From: DTU013 sp964512095
GTDB taxonomy: Bacteria > Bacillota > Clostridia > Acetivibrionales > DTU013
DNA: 64,000 bases
Assembly: GCA_964512095.1 (NCBI GenBank)
Contig: CAZEIH010000002.1
Location: 1-64,000 of the forward strand
Direction of reading: 5' to 3'
Shown here: positions 8,821 to 18,474 of the stretch, piece by piece
Layout of the letters: each line of letters starts with the position of its first letter
How positions within the stretch are numbered: the stretch's first letter is position 1
Position numbers and translations under genes: made by a program
The notes under the pieces: generated by a model
The model's database searches: none
Told to the model about the DNA's origin: nothing
The model's input: the letters and a program-made list of their open reading frames with translations, nothing else

Positions 8821-10206
8821 TTAAGGCTTAGCAGGGTTTTCGCACACCCCGATAAACAGCAGAGTACCGTTTTGTGCTGTGATTCCGTAGATAAACGGTC
8901 TATCAAGAATCATATCCGCTCGACCTTCTGGCAGTGCTTCCCCACAATAGTCGATTTGAGTAAATGCAGTCGCTTCGACACCGTCTTCATCGATGGCTAT
9001 ATGGGTTTCCTGTCGTACATCAGTAATAAAGGCTAAATGGTCTGTAATTCCACTAAAGTCTGCATCAGCCGTGAAGGCAGAGCTTACACCAAGGCTATTT
9101 AGCATATTGGTCAATGTAAGCTTTGATCCAAAACTAAACTTAGGTATTTTCCATACTACCTCGCCCATAAAGTTTTCTCCTCCTTCAAATGTATGCTTCA
9201 TTTCCTCAGGAGTTGCAATTAACTCATATGGAGATACACCTTCATCAGGAAGTATAAGCACCATTCGACCTGCATTTTTCAGTCCCAAGCTGGCACGAGT
9301 AAAATCCTTGCCCTTAGTAAATCCAGCTGACCCATATATCTGATTCATAAAGTCTGCTTTCACTTCACTACTATTTGATAGATAAAATGCATCCTCCGCA
9401 GTTTTATTCTTATCAAAACGGTCAATCCATTGATCATAAAAATAAACCGTATTAATTATAGATAGTATTTGCTCAGGGTTTATGTCTAACGTAGGAGACA
9501 ATGTACCATTCGTATTTGTTGATATCCAATCGGCCATAATTTCTCTAGTTTCATCCTTGGCAAAGTCAACACTGTGAGAGCTTGCATAGAAATTTTCTGC
9601 TGCATATCTTACAAAATCATTTTTAAATGTAATCGGTTCACCGTTAAGTTCATCGTCCATCCATATAGAATTCGCAATTCTAAGCTTTCCGATTTCATTA
9701 TCTCTGTAAAGCATGCGATAAAAGTTGCCACACTGCTTAGTAAGGACTTCCTTATCGGAAATGCCTAATAAAGTAAGTAGTTGTTCTTCTGTATCACCCT
9801 CTGCACCAGAGGCCGCAAGGGACAAAGCAAAATATATCGAGATGGGTGAGTAATTGATGTTCTTGTTCGCATCTGTAAGTATATAGGCGCCTGTCTTATA
9901 CGAAAATTCATTAAGCGCCTCAATGAAATCAGCATTAACAGGATTTTGTCTTCGCACTGCTCTCTCAGCATCAGAGTCTTCAAATGCATAGGATTGTGGA
10001 TAAATCACATCTAATATTGCTCCTGTATATGGACTTTTGTCTCTAGGAATTAACAATCCCAAGCCAAAGACCAGTGCAACAGCAACTGCGACAGCCGCAC
10101 ATTTTTGCCATGTGGGGACTTTCCTACCGAGTTTTGATCCTTTCGCTTCTTCTATCAGCTCATCATTAACATTTGTAATAGCATCAAATATTTTCTTTTC
10201 TTTCAA
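8821..10206 (-). CDS. Membrane-anchored serpin, partner of an ECF sigma factor
   Basis: 461 residues. The cytosolic N-terminus (KKIFDAITNVNDELIEEA) resembles the short N-termini of proteins encoded after ECF sigma factors; a membrane helix follows at about 35-53 (VAVAVALVFGLGLLIP). Residues about 90-461 form a full serpin domain: the hinge GVEATAFTQ near 420, then LDRPFIYGITAQNGTLLFIG and the family ending. The reactive loop is about three residues longer than in alpha-1-antitrypsin, so P1 is uncertain. The TTG start at 10206 overlaps the sigma-factor stop and follows GGAGGTG. I infer an extracellular protease inhibitor whose inner tail might hold the sigma factor; that link is not proven. 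Confidence 0.88.
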   Translation of the reverse strand: MKEKKIFDAITNVNDELIEEAKGSKLGRKVPTWQKCAAVAVAVALVFGLGLLIPRDKSPYTGAILDVIYPQSYAFEDSDAERAVRRQNPVNADFIEALNEFSYKTGAYILTDANKNINYSPISIYFALSLAASGAEGDTEEQLLTLLGISDKEVLTKQCGNFYRMLYRDNEIGKLRIANSIWMDDELNGEPITFKNDFVRYAAENFYASSHSVDFAKDETREIMADWISTNTNGTLSPTLDINPEQILSIINTVYFYDQWIDRFDKNKTAEDAFYLSNSSEVKADFMNQIYGSAGFTKGKDFTRASLGLKNAGRMVLILPDEGVSPYELIATPEEMKHTFEGGENFMGEVVWKIPKFSFGSKLTLTNMLNSLGVSSAFTADADFSGITDHLAFITDVRQETHIAIDEDGVEATAFTQIDYCGEALPEGRADMILDRPFIYGITAQNGTLLFIGVCENPAKP

Positions 10207-10760
10207 ATCAAAACACCTCCCTTTTCCAATGTGCCCTTAAGATCAAGCCGCAAACGATACATGCGTCCAGCCAACTTGTTCTGCGTAGTACCACACTTAC
10301 CTGCTAACTTAATCAATGAATCGCCATACCAATAACGGCGCATAAACAATATGCGGTCACCTTTAGATAGTGTGTACAGCCAATTACTTATGATCGCCGA
10401 TATTTCATTTACCTCTATTTCCATTTCAACGTTATTTGAAGAAGGAACACAATCTGATAGCTCAGAGAGTAGCATCTCTGCACTATTATATCGTTTTTGC
10501 GCACGGTTTTTGTGCCAACGATTAATTGCTAGGTTTCGCGCAATACGTCCAAGGAATGCTACAAGAGAACGAGGCTTTTCTGGCGGTATTGAATTCCATG
10601 CCTTTAAGTATGTATCGCTTACGCATTCCTCGCTATCCTCGGTATTTGACAGGATGTTCCATGTAATGCTACGTAACAGCCGCCCGTATTTTTTATCTGT
10701 TTCTTGTATTGCGGCTTCATTACGCGACCAGTATTCCTCAATCATCTGCCAATCATCCAT
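10203..10760 (-). CDS. ECF-type RNA polymerase sigma factor
   Basis: 185 residues with region 2 (ILSNTEDSEECVSDTYLKAW, the core-binding and -10 recognition part) and region 4 (LSKGDRILFMRRYWYGDSL, then a helix-turn-helix). It is in the extracytoplasmic-function class and should direct polymerase to a small regulon. The start ATG 10760 follows AGGGGGAT. It overlaps the membrane-serpin gene by 4 nt, the usual layout for a sigma factor and its membrane regulator; the promoter it recognises is not visible here. Confidence 0.92.
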   Translation of the reverse strand: MDDWQMIEEYWSRNEAAIQETDKKYGRLLRSITWNILSNTEDSEECVSDTYLKAWNSIPPEKPRSLVAFLGRIARNLAINRWHKNRAQKRYNSAEMLLSELSDCVPSSNNVEMEIEVNEISAIISNWLYTLSKGDRILFMRRYWYGDSLIKLAGKCGTTQNKLAGRMYRLRLDLKGTLEKGGVLI

Positions 10761-10901
10761 GCTTATCCCCCTTCCTCTGCTTAGTAAAAAGTCTTCACTT
10801 ATATAGACAGGAAATCGTTGAATATATTCGCCATTATAGTATTTAAATTTTTGTATTTTCCCTCAAGCTTATATATTCATGCATTAAATTCCCCATCAAG
10901 G

Positions 10902-10967
10902 CCGCCCAACTGTGTTGCTTGCTCAAAATTGCAGGTAAAGACCGCCCAACTGTGTTGCTTGCTCAAA
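10902..10967. repeat. Two-copy direct repeat, 40-bp period
   Basis: The 26-nt block beginning CCGCCCAACTGTGTTGCTTG occurs at 10902-10927 and again at 10942-10967. It lies in the roughly 600-nt gap upstream of the sigma-factor gene. Apart from this and the hairpin at 11180, I see nothing in 10761-11363. Confidence 0.85.
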
Positions 10968-11179
10968 TTTACAAGTAAAGGCATGATAATGCGTGGGCAA
11001 CCTCGAATTTGTGTGCCGTTTATTGCTGAACTCCCATATTTAAAGCTAATATACCATAAAACCAAACTAATACTCCCCATTAATTGAAAGTTTGAGCAAT
11101 GGGTGTGTTAGTTTTACATCAAGTATTATCCCACTAAATACAGTAAATTTCACATTTTTCTATCAGGCTCTATTACAAA

Positions 11180-11224
11180 AGGCCGCCTCGTTGCGGTAAC
11201 TCAATTACCTCAACGGGGCGGCCT
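11180..11224 (-). terminator. Terminator of the xylanase gene
   Basis: Arms AGGCCGCCTCGTTG and CAACGGGGCGGCCT pair over 14 bp with one wobble; on the minus strand the stem runs into TTTTGTAAT. It is about 140 nt past the xylanase stop. Confidence 0.8.
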
Positions 11225-11363
11225 CTGTAACTCTAACTACATTTAACATAGTTCAAAAGAACTACTAATTCATAAGTCTGTACATCATAATTGCGGTTTC
11301 ACCACGCTGAGTATTAGCCCTGCATTGTTGTAAACTAATTTATTCAATGCTTAACTATGCTTT

Positions 11364-14144
11364 CTATTTTTCCAGTGTAATGATGCCAAACACCGATGTA
11401 TCCTGATACCCGTTACCGGTCAGATCGTTCCATGTGGCTACACTCTGACGTGCTCCGTCCTTACCATCGTTGATCTGTGCATCAAAGCCTATTTCCATGC
11501 CAGCCTTGGGAGAAATCGTTCTAAATGGTATCTGCATTTCGACAGTATAATTTGTTCCCGAAACAATAACTTCCGACTTGAAACCTGCTTCAATTCCCTC
11601 AGGATTATACGTGGCCGCATTTTCGTAATTGACTCTAAACTGTCCGTCATCTTCCTCATAGAATGTTGTCTTTGCATTGTTCTCGTCCACAAAGGCTTCA
11701 ACCGAATCCTGCTCCCAGGCATTTTCGCTGGCCTTATCTAACTGTGCATCACTGACCTGGTACAGCACATACAGGTTTTTGTCATCCCATAACACCTTTG
11801 CAGTACCAGTGGCACCCTGCCAAGCCGTCTGATAGCGATTTATCTGTAGCTCGGGAGCGTTTTTCCATGCAGCGTCTATCTTTCCGTCTATTTGGGGAGT
11901 ACCAAACTTTGCGGATGATTTGTTGGCCTCTACTGTCTCAACTGTATTTTCTTTCGAAAATTTATCAGGATCGATTATTCCGTAATATGCGGCTTTCGCT
12001 TGGAGGTCTTTATCGAAAACAGTTGGATTTTGCGCTGCTCTCCAGCTGGTACCGTCATCCATACCCCAAACGGTAACACGTGCAATATTGTCCTTGTGCT
12101 TACGGAATACCTTGAAAAGCTCTGCATATAGGAGGCCCTGGGCATTAGCCTGTTTCTCAGAAATTTCAAAGTTGTCTCCGGTCATAATATCCAATTCTGT
12201 TATACTGACCTCAACTCCTAGCGAGGCAAACCTCTCCAATGACAGCTCTACATTTGCCGGGTTTGTGTTTATAGAATAGTGTCCCTGCATTCCAACACCA
12301 TCAATGAGCAGTTTTCCCGGATTCTTCTCAGCATATCTTTCATTTAATTCCTTAACCATATTATATATTGCTGTTGCTTTGCTCTGATTATCATCATTGT
12401 AATCGTTGTAATATAGTTTTATATCCCATTCGGGGTGTTGATCTAGAACCTCTCTGGCTGCCAAAAATGCCTGCTCCACATAATCATCACCAATGGCGTG
12501 ATACCAAGGAGACTTACGCAGGGATGCCTTCCAATCCAAAGGCTTTGGCGGATTATCATTCATTCCTTCATTTACTACATCCCAGGATATGACCTTGTCA
12601 CCGAAGTGTTCAACTACGCCCTTTATATGGGTTCTAAGGTTTTCAAGAGCTTCTTCCCTTCCCAGGTACGTGCCGTCCTCCTTCTGGTTCATCCATTCAG
12701 GTGACTGCTGATGCCATACCAGTGTGTGCCCATGCATCTTCATTCCCTCAGCAAGAACCTTATCAACCAACTGGTCTGCAGCGTCAAAATTGAAGTTCCC
12801 CTTAGTGCTCTGCAAATATGCAGGCTTCATTGCATTACCTGCAGTTGCTACGTTGTGGTGCATTTTTAGCAGTTCAAGCCTTACACCGCTCATGTCTTCA
12901 ACGGATATGGCATTACCATAGAGAAAATCGTCTTTATATGCATCCTTTATGGGAGTCAAATCCTTCTGTATTGCAATAGAACCAGCACCTGTACTCTGGA
13001 AGCTTATATCATCTATATAGAAGGAGGCTGTAGCGTTGTTTGCACTTTCTACGTAAATAGTAATATAATCGCTGCTTGCATTACTATAGCGGTATGTCCC
13101 TTCGAACTGGACCCACCCATCGTTTGTGCTAATAGTTTTCGGAGAGAGGTTTACATAGTTAGCACCGTCTCCATCGCCTACCTGTGTTGAAAGCTGTACC
13201 TGTGAGCTTGCCGGATCGATAAGCTTGACCCAGGCCGATATCCTGTATTCCATTCCCTCATCAACGTATTTTTCAACGTTTAATGACGGGCCATGCCATT
13301 CAGTGGTTCTGCCCTCTATCTTCAACGCATATTTGCCGCCATCGGTGTGGTTTGCTTCATCAGTTACAGTCAGCGTCTCTGTGCCTGCCCTGCCTGTAAA
13401 GCCTTGAGTTGTGTTATCCTCAAAGGTTATTGCTTCAAATTTCTCAGCAGGATCTCTGGGTGCCGTTACAACAGGCGCCTGAGCCTCTCCCTTTTTGCCG
13501 GTGATCGTTATTTCTCCAATATAAAATGGCACTTCCTTGCCTTCTTCACTGGACATTACACGGATAGCAACATCCTTACTGGTATCTACAGTGTATTTAC
13601 CAGTCAAAGTAAAGGCCTGCCCTGCCACATAATCAACGCCACCCACCCATTGATAGCTGTCCACGGCCTGAAGCCACGCTTGGCCTCCTGCGGGTATCTC
13701 TGCATCAGCGTCTACATAGCCTTTTACTGTTATGTTGCAGATCATGCCGTTTTCCAAGCCTGTGTCTGTAAACTTAAAATCTGCTGCATCCCAGTTATTA
13801 GCTCTATTGCTTATGTACAGTGCTGCTCCATCCTCGTTTCCGTCAAACACCTTATCGGTAACCGGCTTAACGCTGGCGCCGCCAGCTTGTGCCGCAGCTC
13901 CCTTTCCGTTAGCAAATGTCTCATGATAAAGCTCAGTTTCAATTTCAGGCTCAGGCTCAGGTTCAGGTTCAACCGGAGTCACAGGAGGCTCATTTGGCTT
14001 TGGCTCATCCTGCCCCTGAACTGGTGGACTTTCATTATCCTTCTGTCTTTCTGTTAAGCTACATGCAGTCATTCCTGCAAAAATAAGAGCAATAACAGAT
14101 AGCAATGCTATTAACCTTTTAATACTTCGTATTGTGCTGCTCAT
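11364..14144 (-). CDS. Multimodular GH10 endo-1,4-beta-xylanase lipoprotein
   Basis: 926-residue extracellular enzyme cutting the xylan backbone. A lipoprotein signal (Cys at 28, IFAGMTAC) is followed by a Pro/Glu linker (EPEPEPEIETE). Two CBM22/CBM4-like beta-sandwich modules (about 75-220 and 235-390) precede the GH10 barrel (about 395-735), whose acid/base Glu is in WDVVNEG and nucleophile in ITELDI. A C-terminal CBM9 module (about 745-926; FGTPQIDGKIDAAWKNAPEL) completes it. The start ATG follows AGGAGGTCACC. The module order matches large clostridial xylanases, but a lipid anchor replaces the more usual SLH or dockerin. It has no carbohydrate-gene neighbours. Confidence 0.95.
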   Translation of the reverse strand: MSSTIRSIKRLIALLSVIALIFAGMTACSLTERQKDNESPPVQGQDEPKPNEPPVTPVEPEPEPEPEIETELYHETFANGKGAAAQAGGASVKPVTDKVFDGNEDGAALYISNRANNWDAADFKFTDTGLENGMICNITVKGYVDADAEIPAGGQAWLQAVDSYQWVGGVDYVAGQAFTLTGKYTVDTSKDVAIRVMSSEEGKEVPFYIGEITITGKKGEAQAPVVTAPRDPAEKFEAITFEDNTTQGFTGRAGTETLTVTDEANHTDGGKYALKIEGRTTEWHGPSLNVEKYVDEGMEYRISAWVKLIDPASSQVQLSTQVGDGDGANYVNLSPKTISTNDGWVQFEGTYRYSNASSDYITIYVESANNATASFYIDDISFQSTGAGSIAIQKDLTPIKDAYKDDFLYGNAISVEDMSGVRLELLKMHHNVATAGNAMKPAYLQSTKGNFNFDAADQLVDKVLAEGMKMHGHTLVWHQQSPEWMNQKEDGTYLGREEALENLRTHIKGVVEHFGDKVISWDVVNEGMNDNPPKPLDWKASLRKSPWYHAIGDDYVEQAFLAAREVLDQHPEWDIKLYYNDYNDDNQSKATAIYNMVKELNERYAEKNPGKLLIDGVGMQGHYSINTNPANVELSLERFASLGVEVSITELDIMTGDNFEISEKQANAQGLLYAELFKVFRKHKDNIARVTVWGMDDGTSWRAAQNPTVFDKDLQAKAAYYGIIDPDKFSKENTVETVEANKSSAKFGTPQIDGKIDAAWKNAPELQINRYQTAWQGATGTAKVLWDDKNLYVLYQVSDAQLDKASENAWEQDSVEAFVDENNAKTTFYEEDDGQFRVNYENAATYNPEGIEAGFKSEVIVSGTNYTVEMQIPFRTISPKAGMEIGFDAQINDGKDGARQSVATWNDLTGNGYQDTSVFGIITLEK

Positions 14145-14564
14145 GGTGACCTCCTAGATACAATTTGTGTTCCTCGCTTTTTTCATCTGCATCATACCCC
14201 TTCCGCCCGGAAAACAGCTCAGAGTATGATAACATAATTATCCGAATATAGTATATATGCAGTTTAGTGCCTTTGTAAATGACCAAAATCACAAAGAGCT
14301 ATAGACATTTCTGTGGATGAATAAGGCATTACATATGCAATTACAATTGTAAGTAAATCGGTTATATGCGGTTCTCTTGTCATTTATGCTCATTTTACGG
14401 AATGGTATCTGCTGTTTTACCATTAATCTGATGAATAAATTGTAAATATTGCAATTTAAGTAGTTGAAACGACATAAATTGATTATAATTTAATATAGTA
14501 GCTTTTGCTAAAATACAGGCTAAAACGCTTTCAAGACAAAAATGAACATATAGGAGGAACACAT
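14145..14564. promoter_or_regulatory. Divergent promoter region between xylanase and pfkA
   Basis: A 420-nt AT-rich gap holding both promoters. TATAAT at 14484-14489 is a good -10 candidate for pfkA, though no good -35 stands at 17 nt. No hairpin or operator is clear. Confidence 0.4.
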
Positions 14565-15536
14565 ATGAGCAATATAAAAACTATTGGAGTACTAACCAGT
14601 GGCGGAGATGCCCCGGGTATGAATGCTGCAATTAGGGCAGTTGTCAGAACAGGTATCTACCATGGATTCCATGTAATGGCCATAAGAAAAGGGTACTACG
14701 GATTAGTCAGCGGCGAAATATTTGAGATGGATCTTCGAAAGGCATCCGACATTATACACAGAGGGGGAACTGTCCTACAGACAGCACGTTGTCCAGCCTT
14801 CGAGACTGAAGAGGGTATTAAGAAGGGCATATCCATGGCCCAGGTTTTTGGCATTGATGCCCTTGTGGTCATCGGCGGGGATGGCTCCTTTAGGGGTGCC
14901 AGGGACTTAGCTAAATATGGGATGAAGGTAATTGGTATCCCTGGAACTATAGACAATGATATTGGCTGCTCCGATTATACCATTGGCTATGATACAGCTT
15001 TGAATACAGTACAGGATGCCCTAGATAAGATACGAGACACAGCCTCCTCCCACGAACGCTGTAGTGTACTGGAGGTAATGGGAAGGAATGCCGGTTACAT
15101 AGCCCTCAACGTCGGTATTGCCTGCGGCGCAGAGGTTATATTGCTGCCTGAAAAACCCTATGACTTCAATAAAGATATCGTAAAACCAATAATCGATGGC
15201 AGAAACAGAGGCAAGAAGCATTATATAGTGATAATTGCCGAAGGAATCGGCGGTGCCATCGAGGTAGCTCAGCAAATCGAGGAGGTCACAGGTATTGAAG
15301 CAAGAGGCACAATCCTCGGTCATATCCAGCGAGGCGGCAGTCCTACGGTACGAGACAGAGTCATGGCAAGTAGGATGGGTGCAAAGGCGACAGAGCTGTT
15401 AAAGGAAGGCATCTATAATCAAGTTGTCGTGTTTAGGGATCATGAATTACAGAGCCTCGATATCAACGAAGCCTTGGAGATGAAAAAGACAATTGATGAA
15501 AAAACTATTGAACTCAGTAAGATTTTATCATTGTAA
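14565..15536 (+). CDS. pfkA: ATP-dependent 6-phosphofructokinase
   Basis: Glycolytic enzyme phosphorylating fructose 6-phosphate, 323 residues, the normal bacterial PfkA length. It shows the ATP site GVLTSGGDAPGMNAAIRAVV, GGDGSFRGA, the catalytic loop GTIDNDI and MGRNAGY. The glycine after the first GGD favours ATP rather than pyrophosphate as phosphoryl donor. The start ATG 14565 has AGGAGGAAC 6 nt upstream; the longer open frame is not needed. It is monocistronic with a terminator immediately after. Confidence 0.96.
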   Translation: MSNIKTIGVLTSGGDAPGMNAAIRAVVRTGIYHGFHVMAIRKGYYGLVSGEIFEMDLRKASDIIHRGGTVLQTARCPAFETEEGIKKGISMAQVFGIDALVVIGGDGSFRGARDLAKYGMKVIGIPGTIDNDIGCSDYTIGYDTALNTVQDALDKIRDTASSHERCSVLEVMGRNAGYIALNVGIACGAEVILLPEKPYDFNKDIVKPIIDGRNRGKKHYIVIIAEGIGGAIEVAQQIEEVTGIEARGTILGHIQRGGSPTVRDRVMASRMGAKATELLKEGIYNQVVVFRDHELQSLDINEALEMKKTIDEKTIELSKILSL

Positions 15537-15551
15537 TTCCGAGTATAAAAG

Positions 15552-15578
15552 GGCTCCTGTTATGAATTAGCAGGAGCC
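15552..15578 (+). terminator. Terminator of pfkA
   Basis: GGCTCCTG (15552-15559) pairs with CAGGAGCC (15571-15578) around an 11-nt loop, 15 nt past the stop. The tail is T-poor on the plus strand (tattaa). Confidence 0.65.
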
Positions 15579-15602
15579 TATTAAACCTTGATGAATACAG
15601 GA

Positions 15603-16664
15603 TCAGCTCTCCAGCTTCAAGTCCCCTTCCTTTATCCAACCGATCCGTCTACACAACAAGCCTATTGCCCAGCAGATAATAGCTGGCAGGATAAAGCATA
15701 CCAGCGCCAGGGCTATCCAGTCCATTGCAGATATTGCTGCTTTAGAGCCTGCTGCAATATCATTGATCCATCCGGTGTAAACGCCTATTGGCCCTACAAG
15801 ACCACAGGTTCCCATACCTGAAGCAACCGCTGGGCCATTCATTTTAAGTCTGAATATAACTGTTGCAATAGGGCCTGTAATCATACTGGTAACAATAGCA
15901 GGTATCCAAATCTTCGGGTTACGGACAATGTTACCCATCTGTAGCATAGAGGTTCCAAGGCCTTGGGAGATCAATCCCCCCCACCGGTTCTCACGGAAGG
16001 ACATTACCGCAAAGCCAACCATATTTGCACAGCAGCCTGCCACAGCAGCTCCTCCGGCAAGTCCCGTAAGACCAAGAGCAGCACATATGGCCGCACTGCT
16101 TATGGGAAGGGTTAGGGCAACGCCAACGATTACAGAAACTAAAACACCCATAATAAATGGTTGCTGCTCGGTTGACCACATAATAAGCTGCCCCACCCAG
16201 CTTGCAGCTGTGCCGATAGGCGGCGCAATAAGAGCTGACAGACCAACACCTGCAAATATCGTAATTAGCGGAGTGACTAGTATATCTATCTTGGTTTCCT
16301 TTGACACTACCTTGCCTAATTCTGCTGCAACAATTGCAATAATCAACACTGCCAGCGGTCCACCAGCTCCACCCAAGCTATTTGCCGAGAATCCTACAGC
16401 CGCAAGAGAAAACAACACTAGCGGCGGGCAGTGTAGGGCATATCCAATAGCTATAGCCATTGCAGGTCCTGACATGGCAGAAGCGAAACCTCCTATCTCA
16501 TTTAAAAATGGTAAATTAAATTGGGTCCCAACCGTATTGACTATAGTGCCAATAAGCAGTGAGCAGAACAAGCCCTGGGCCATAGCACCTAAAGCCTCCA
16601 CTCCATAGCGGCGTGCTGAAATGACAATATCCTTTTTCTTGAAAAACGCTTTGACCTTTCCCAT
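15603..16664 (-). CDS. PTS EIIC-like integral membrane protein (PTS_EIIC_2 family)
   Basis: 353-residue protein with about ten membrane segments rich in Gly and Ala (GGAGGPLAVLIIAIVAAEL, GLAGGAAVAGCCANMVGFAV). This pattern fits the stand-alone PTS EIIC-like family of Firmicutes, which has no attached EIIA/EIIB domains. No PTS phosphocarrier or sugar gene is nearby, so the cargo and even PTS dependence are open. It converges with pfkA. The start ATG 16664 follows AAGGAAAGAG. Confidence 0.85.
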   Translation of the reverse strand: MGKVKAFFKKKDIVISARRYGVEALGAMAQGLFCSLLIGTIVNTVGTQFNLPFLNEIGGFASAMSGPAMAIAIGYALHCPPLVLFSLAAVGFSANSLGGAGGPLAVLIIAIVAAELGKVVSKETKIDILVTPLITIFAGVGLSALIAPPIGTAASWVGQLIMWSTEQQPFIMGVLVSVIVGVALTLPISSAAICAALGLTGLAGGAAVAGCCANMVGFAVMSFRENRWGGLISQGLGTSMLQMGNIVRNPKIWIPAIVTSMITGPIATVIFRLKMNGPAVASGMGTCGLVGPIGVYTGWINDIAAGSKAAISAMDWIALALVCFILPAIICWAIGLLCRRIGWIKEGDLKLES

Positions 16665-16831
16665 TGAATACTCTTTCCTTTCATTACTAACCCGAACATA
16701 ATTGAACGATTAGTTTATTTATATATATTTCATCATTTTCCCATTCTTCACAAACATCTATTGCAAATTCTGTTTAGTATAGTTTATCTAATGGTATTTA
16801 CCGGATATTTTACGTCTTTTTATCAAGTCCG

Positions 16832-18244
16832 TCAAGACAATTCCTCCTCCGCCTTCGCTCTCAGTCTCTTACCGTCCATGTGACCATTTTCCTCATCATC
16901 CCGCTTTCTCACCATGTATCTCGCATAGAAGAAGCACCCCACCTGACCAAGTCCTGCCAGGGTCCAGGTAATAGGATAGCAGATAAAGATCATGAATATA
17001 GAGCGATACCAGGTAAAAAAGGTCGCCAGCCAGACTATGCGCAAAAGGCATGCGCCTATGAGCGTGCAAAGCATAGGCATTATGGAATAGCCCATACCCC
17101 GTGTCAATCCTGGATAAACGTTCATTATGCCGCAGGTAAAGAAGGCTGCCATCATGATATACATACGCTGCATCCCCAGCTCAACAACCGTGGGGTCAGG
17201 TGTGTACAAACCAAGCAAGGGTCTGCCCAGAAGCAGAACCATACCACCCATTAATAGCCAGGTGGCAAAAATTAACACCGTGCATATCTTTGCAATAGTA
17301 TCAATTCTGTTGTACTTTTTCGCCCCCATATTCTGTCCGGTAAATGTAATGGCAGCATTATAATATGCATTCATGGTAGTTCCTACCAGGTTTTCAACAT
17401 TCCCGGAAGCAGCGCTGGCGGCTACCATCGTCGATCCAAAGGAATTTACGGCTGATTGCACCATGGTATTTGAAATAGAGAACAGCAATCCCTGCAGACC
17501 TGCAGGAAGGCCAATCTTCACAATGCTTTTCAGCTTCTGGCTGTCGATACGCATCCTTCGTGGAATAAAGCGTACAGCTCCCTCGCTCCTAATCAGGCAT
17601 ATCATTATCAAAATCATTGAAAGATATTGCGATATGACCGTAGCCCATGCAACACCGTCGACACTCATATGAAGTACTATTACGAAAAACAAATTGAATA
17701 TAACATTAACAACGCCACCAATAATTAGGTAATACATAGGTCGGCGACTGTCACCAATCGACCGAAGGATGGCAGCGGCAAAGTTATATATAAGGCTGGC
17801 AGGTACACCGATAAAATATATCCTCATATATATGACCGATAAATCAAAAATGTCATCGGGCGTCCCCATAATAGACAGCAAGGGCTCACAAAAGGCCAGT
17901 CCGACGGCCATAACCACCAGCCCGCCGATAATGCTGATGAAAACAGAAGTATGAACAGTCCGACTCATATCATCGTACCTATTGGCACCATAATCCCGGG
18001 CTACTACAACGCTTGTACCAGCGGACAAACCCATAAAAAAATTGACAAGCAGATTTATGAGAGGGCCTGTTGCGCCAACTGCAGCCAAAGCCTCCCTGCC
18101 TGAATACTGTCCAACGACTATCATGTCTGCAGCATTGAACAGCAGCTGCAGTATGTTCATTGCCGCAATCGGCAAAGCAAATATCAATATCTTCTTGAAC
18201 AGAGGACCGCTGCTCATATTCATGTCACTGTTACGTGAAATCAT
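16832..18244 (-). CDS. MATE-family exporter (second copy)
   Basis: 470 residues, twelve-helix MATE transporter, clearly different from the one at 4677. It shows FNAADMIVVGQYSGREALAAVG near the N-terminus and FTGQNMGAKKYNRID at the matching place in the second half, features of the DinF/NorM-like branch. The C-terminus is a charged cytosolic tail (RKRDDEENGHMDGKRLRAKA). Exported compound unknown. Preceded on the same strand by the sensor-kinase region but separated by about 230 nt, so likely its own unit. Confidence 0.9.
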   Translation of the reverse strand: MISRNSDMNMSSGPLFKKILIFALPIAAMNILQLLFNAADMIVVGQYSGREALAAVGATGPLINLLVNFFMGLSAGTSVVVARDYGANRYDDMSRTVHTSVFISIIGGLVVMAVGLAFCEPLLSIMGTPDDIFDLSVIYMRIYFIGVPASLIYNFAAAILRSIGDSRRPMYYLIIGGVVNVIFNLFFVIVLHMSVDGVAWATVISQYLSMILIMICLIRSEGAVRFIPRRMRIDSQKLKSIVKIGLPAGLQGLLFSISNTMVQSAVNSFGSTMVAASAASGNVENLVGTTMNAYYNAAITFTGQNMGAKKYNRIDTIAKICTVLIFATWLLMGGMVLLLGRPLLGLYTPDPTVVELGMQRMYIMMAAFFTCGIMNVYPGLTRGMGYSIMPMLCTLIGACLLRIVWLATFFTWYRSIFMIFICYPITWTLAGLGQVGCFFYARYMVRKRDDEENGHMDGKRLRAKAEEELS

Positions 18245-18474
18245 TTTCCAGGTTCGCTTCCTTCTAGTATGTTATTCCGAAACGCGATTTTACATACTTA
18301 CATTTACCTTAGGCTACTATTTGTTGTATTATTGACAATCATAATAGCACAAATGAGTCAATAATTCCATTAGGGCATTAGTGTAATCACGAATACTTCT
18401 GTGCAATATACAAAGCATTCATGGGAAACATAGTCTTGGGAATTGCTTCTGTCAGCTGTGTGAAGAAAAGAATG

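Noticed and set aside
10818..11087. Open frames across the 40-bp direct repeats
   Set aside because: No ribosome site or recognisable protein feature; the frames exist because of the repeat.
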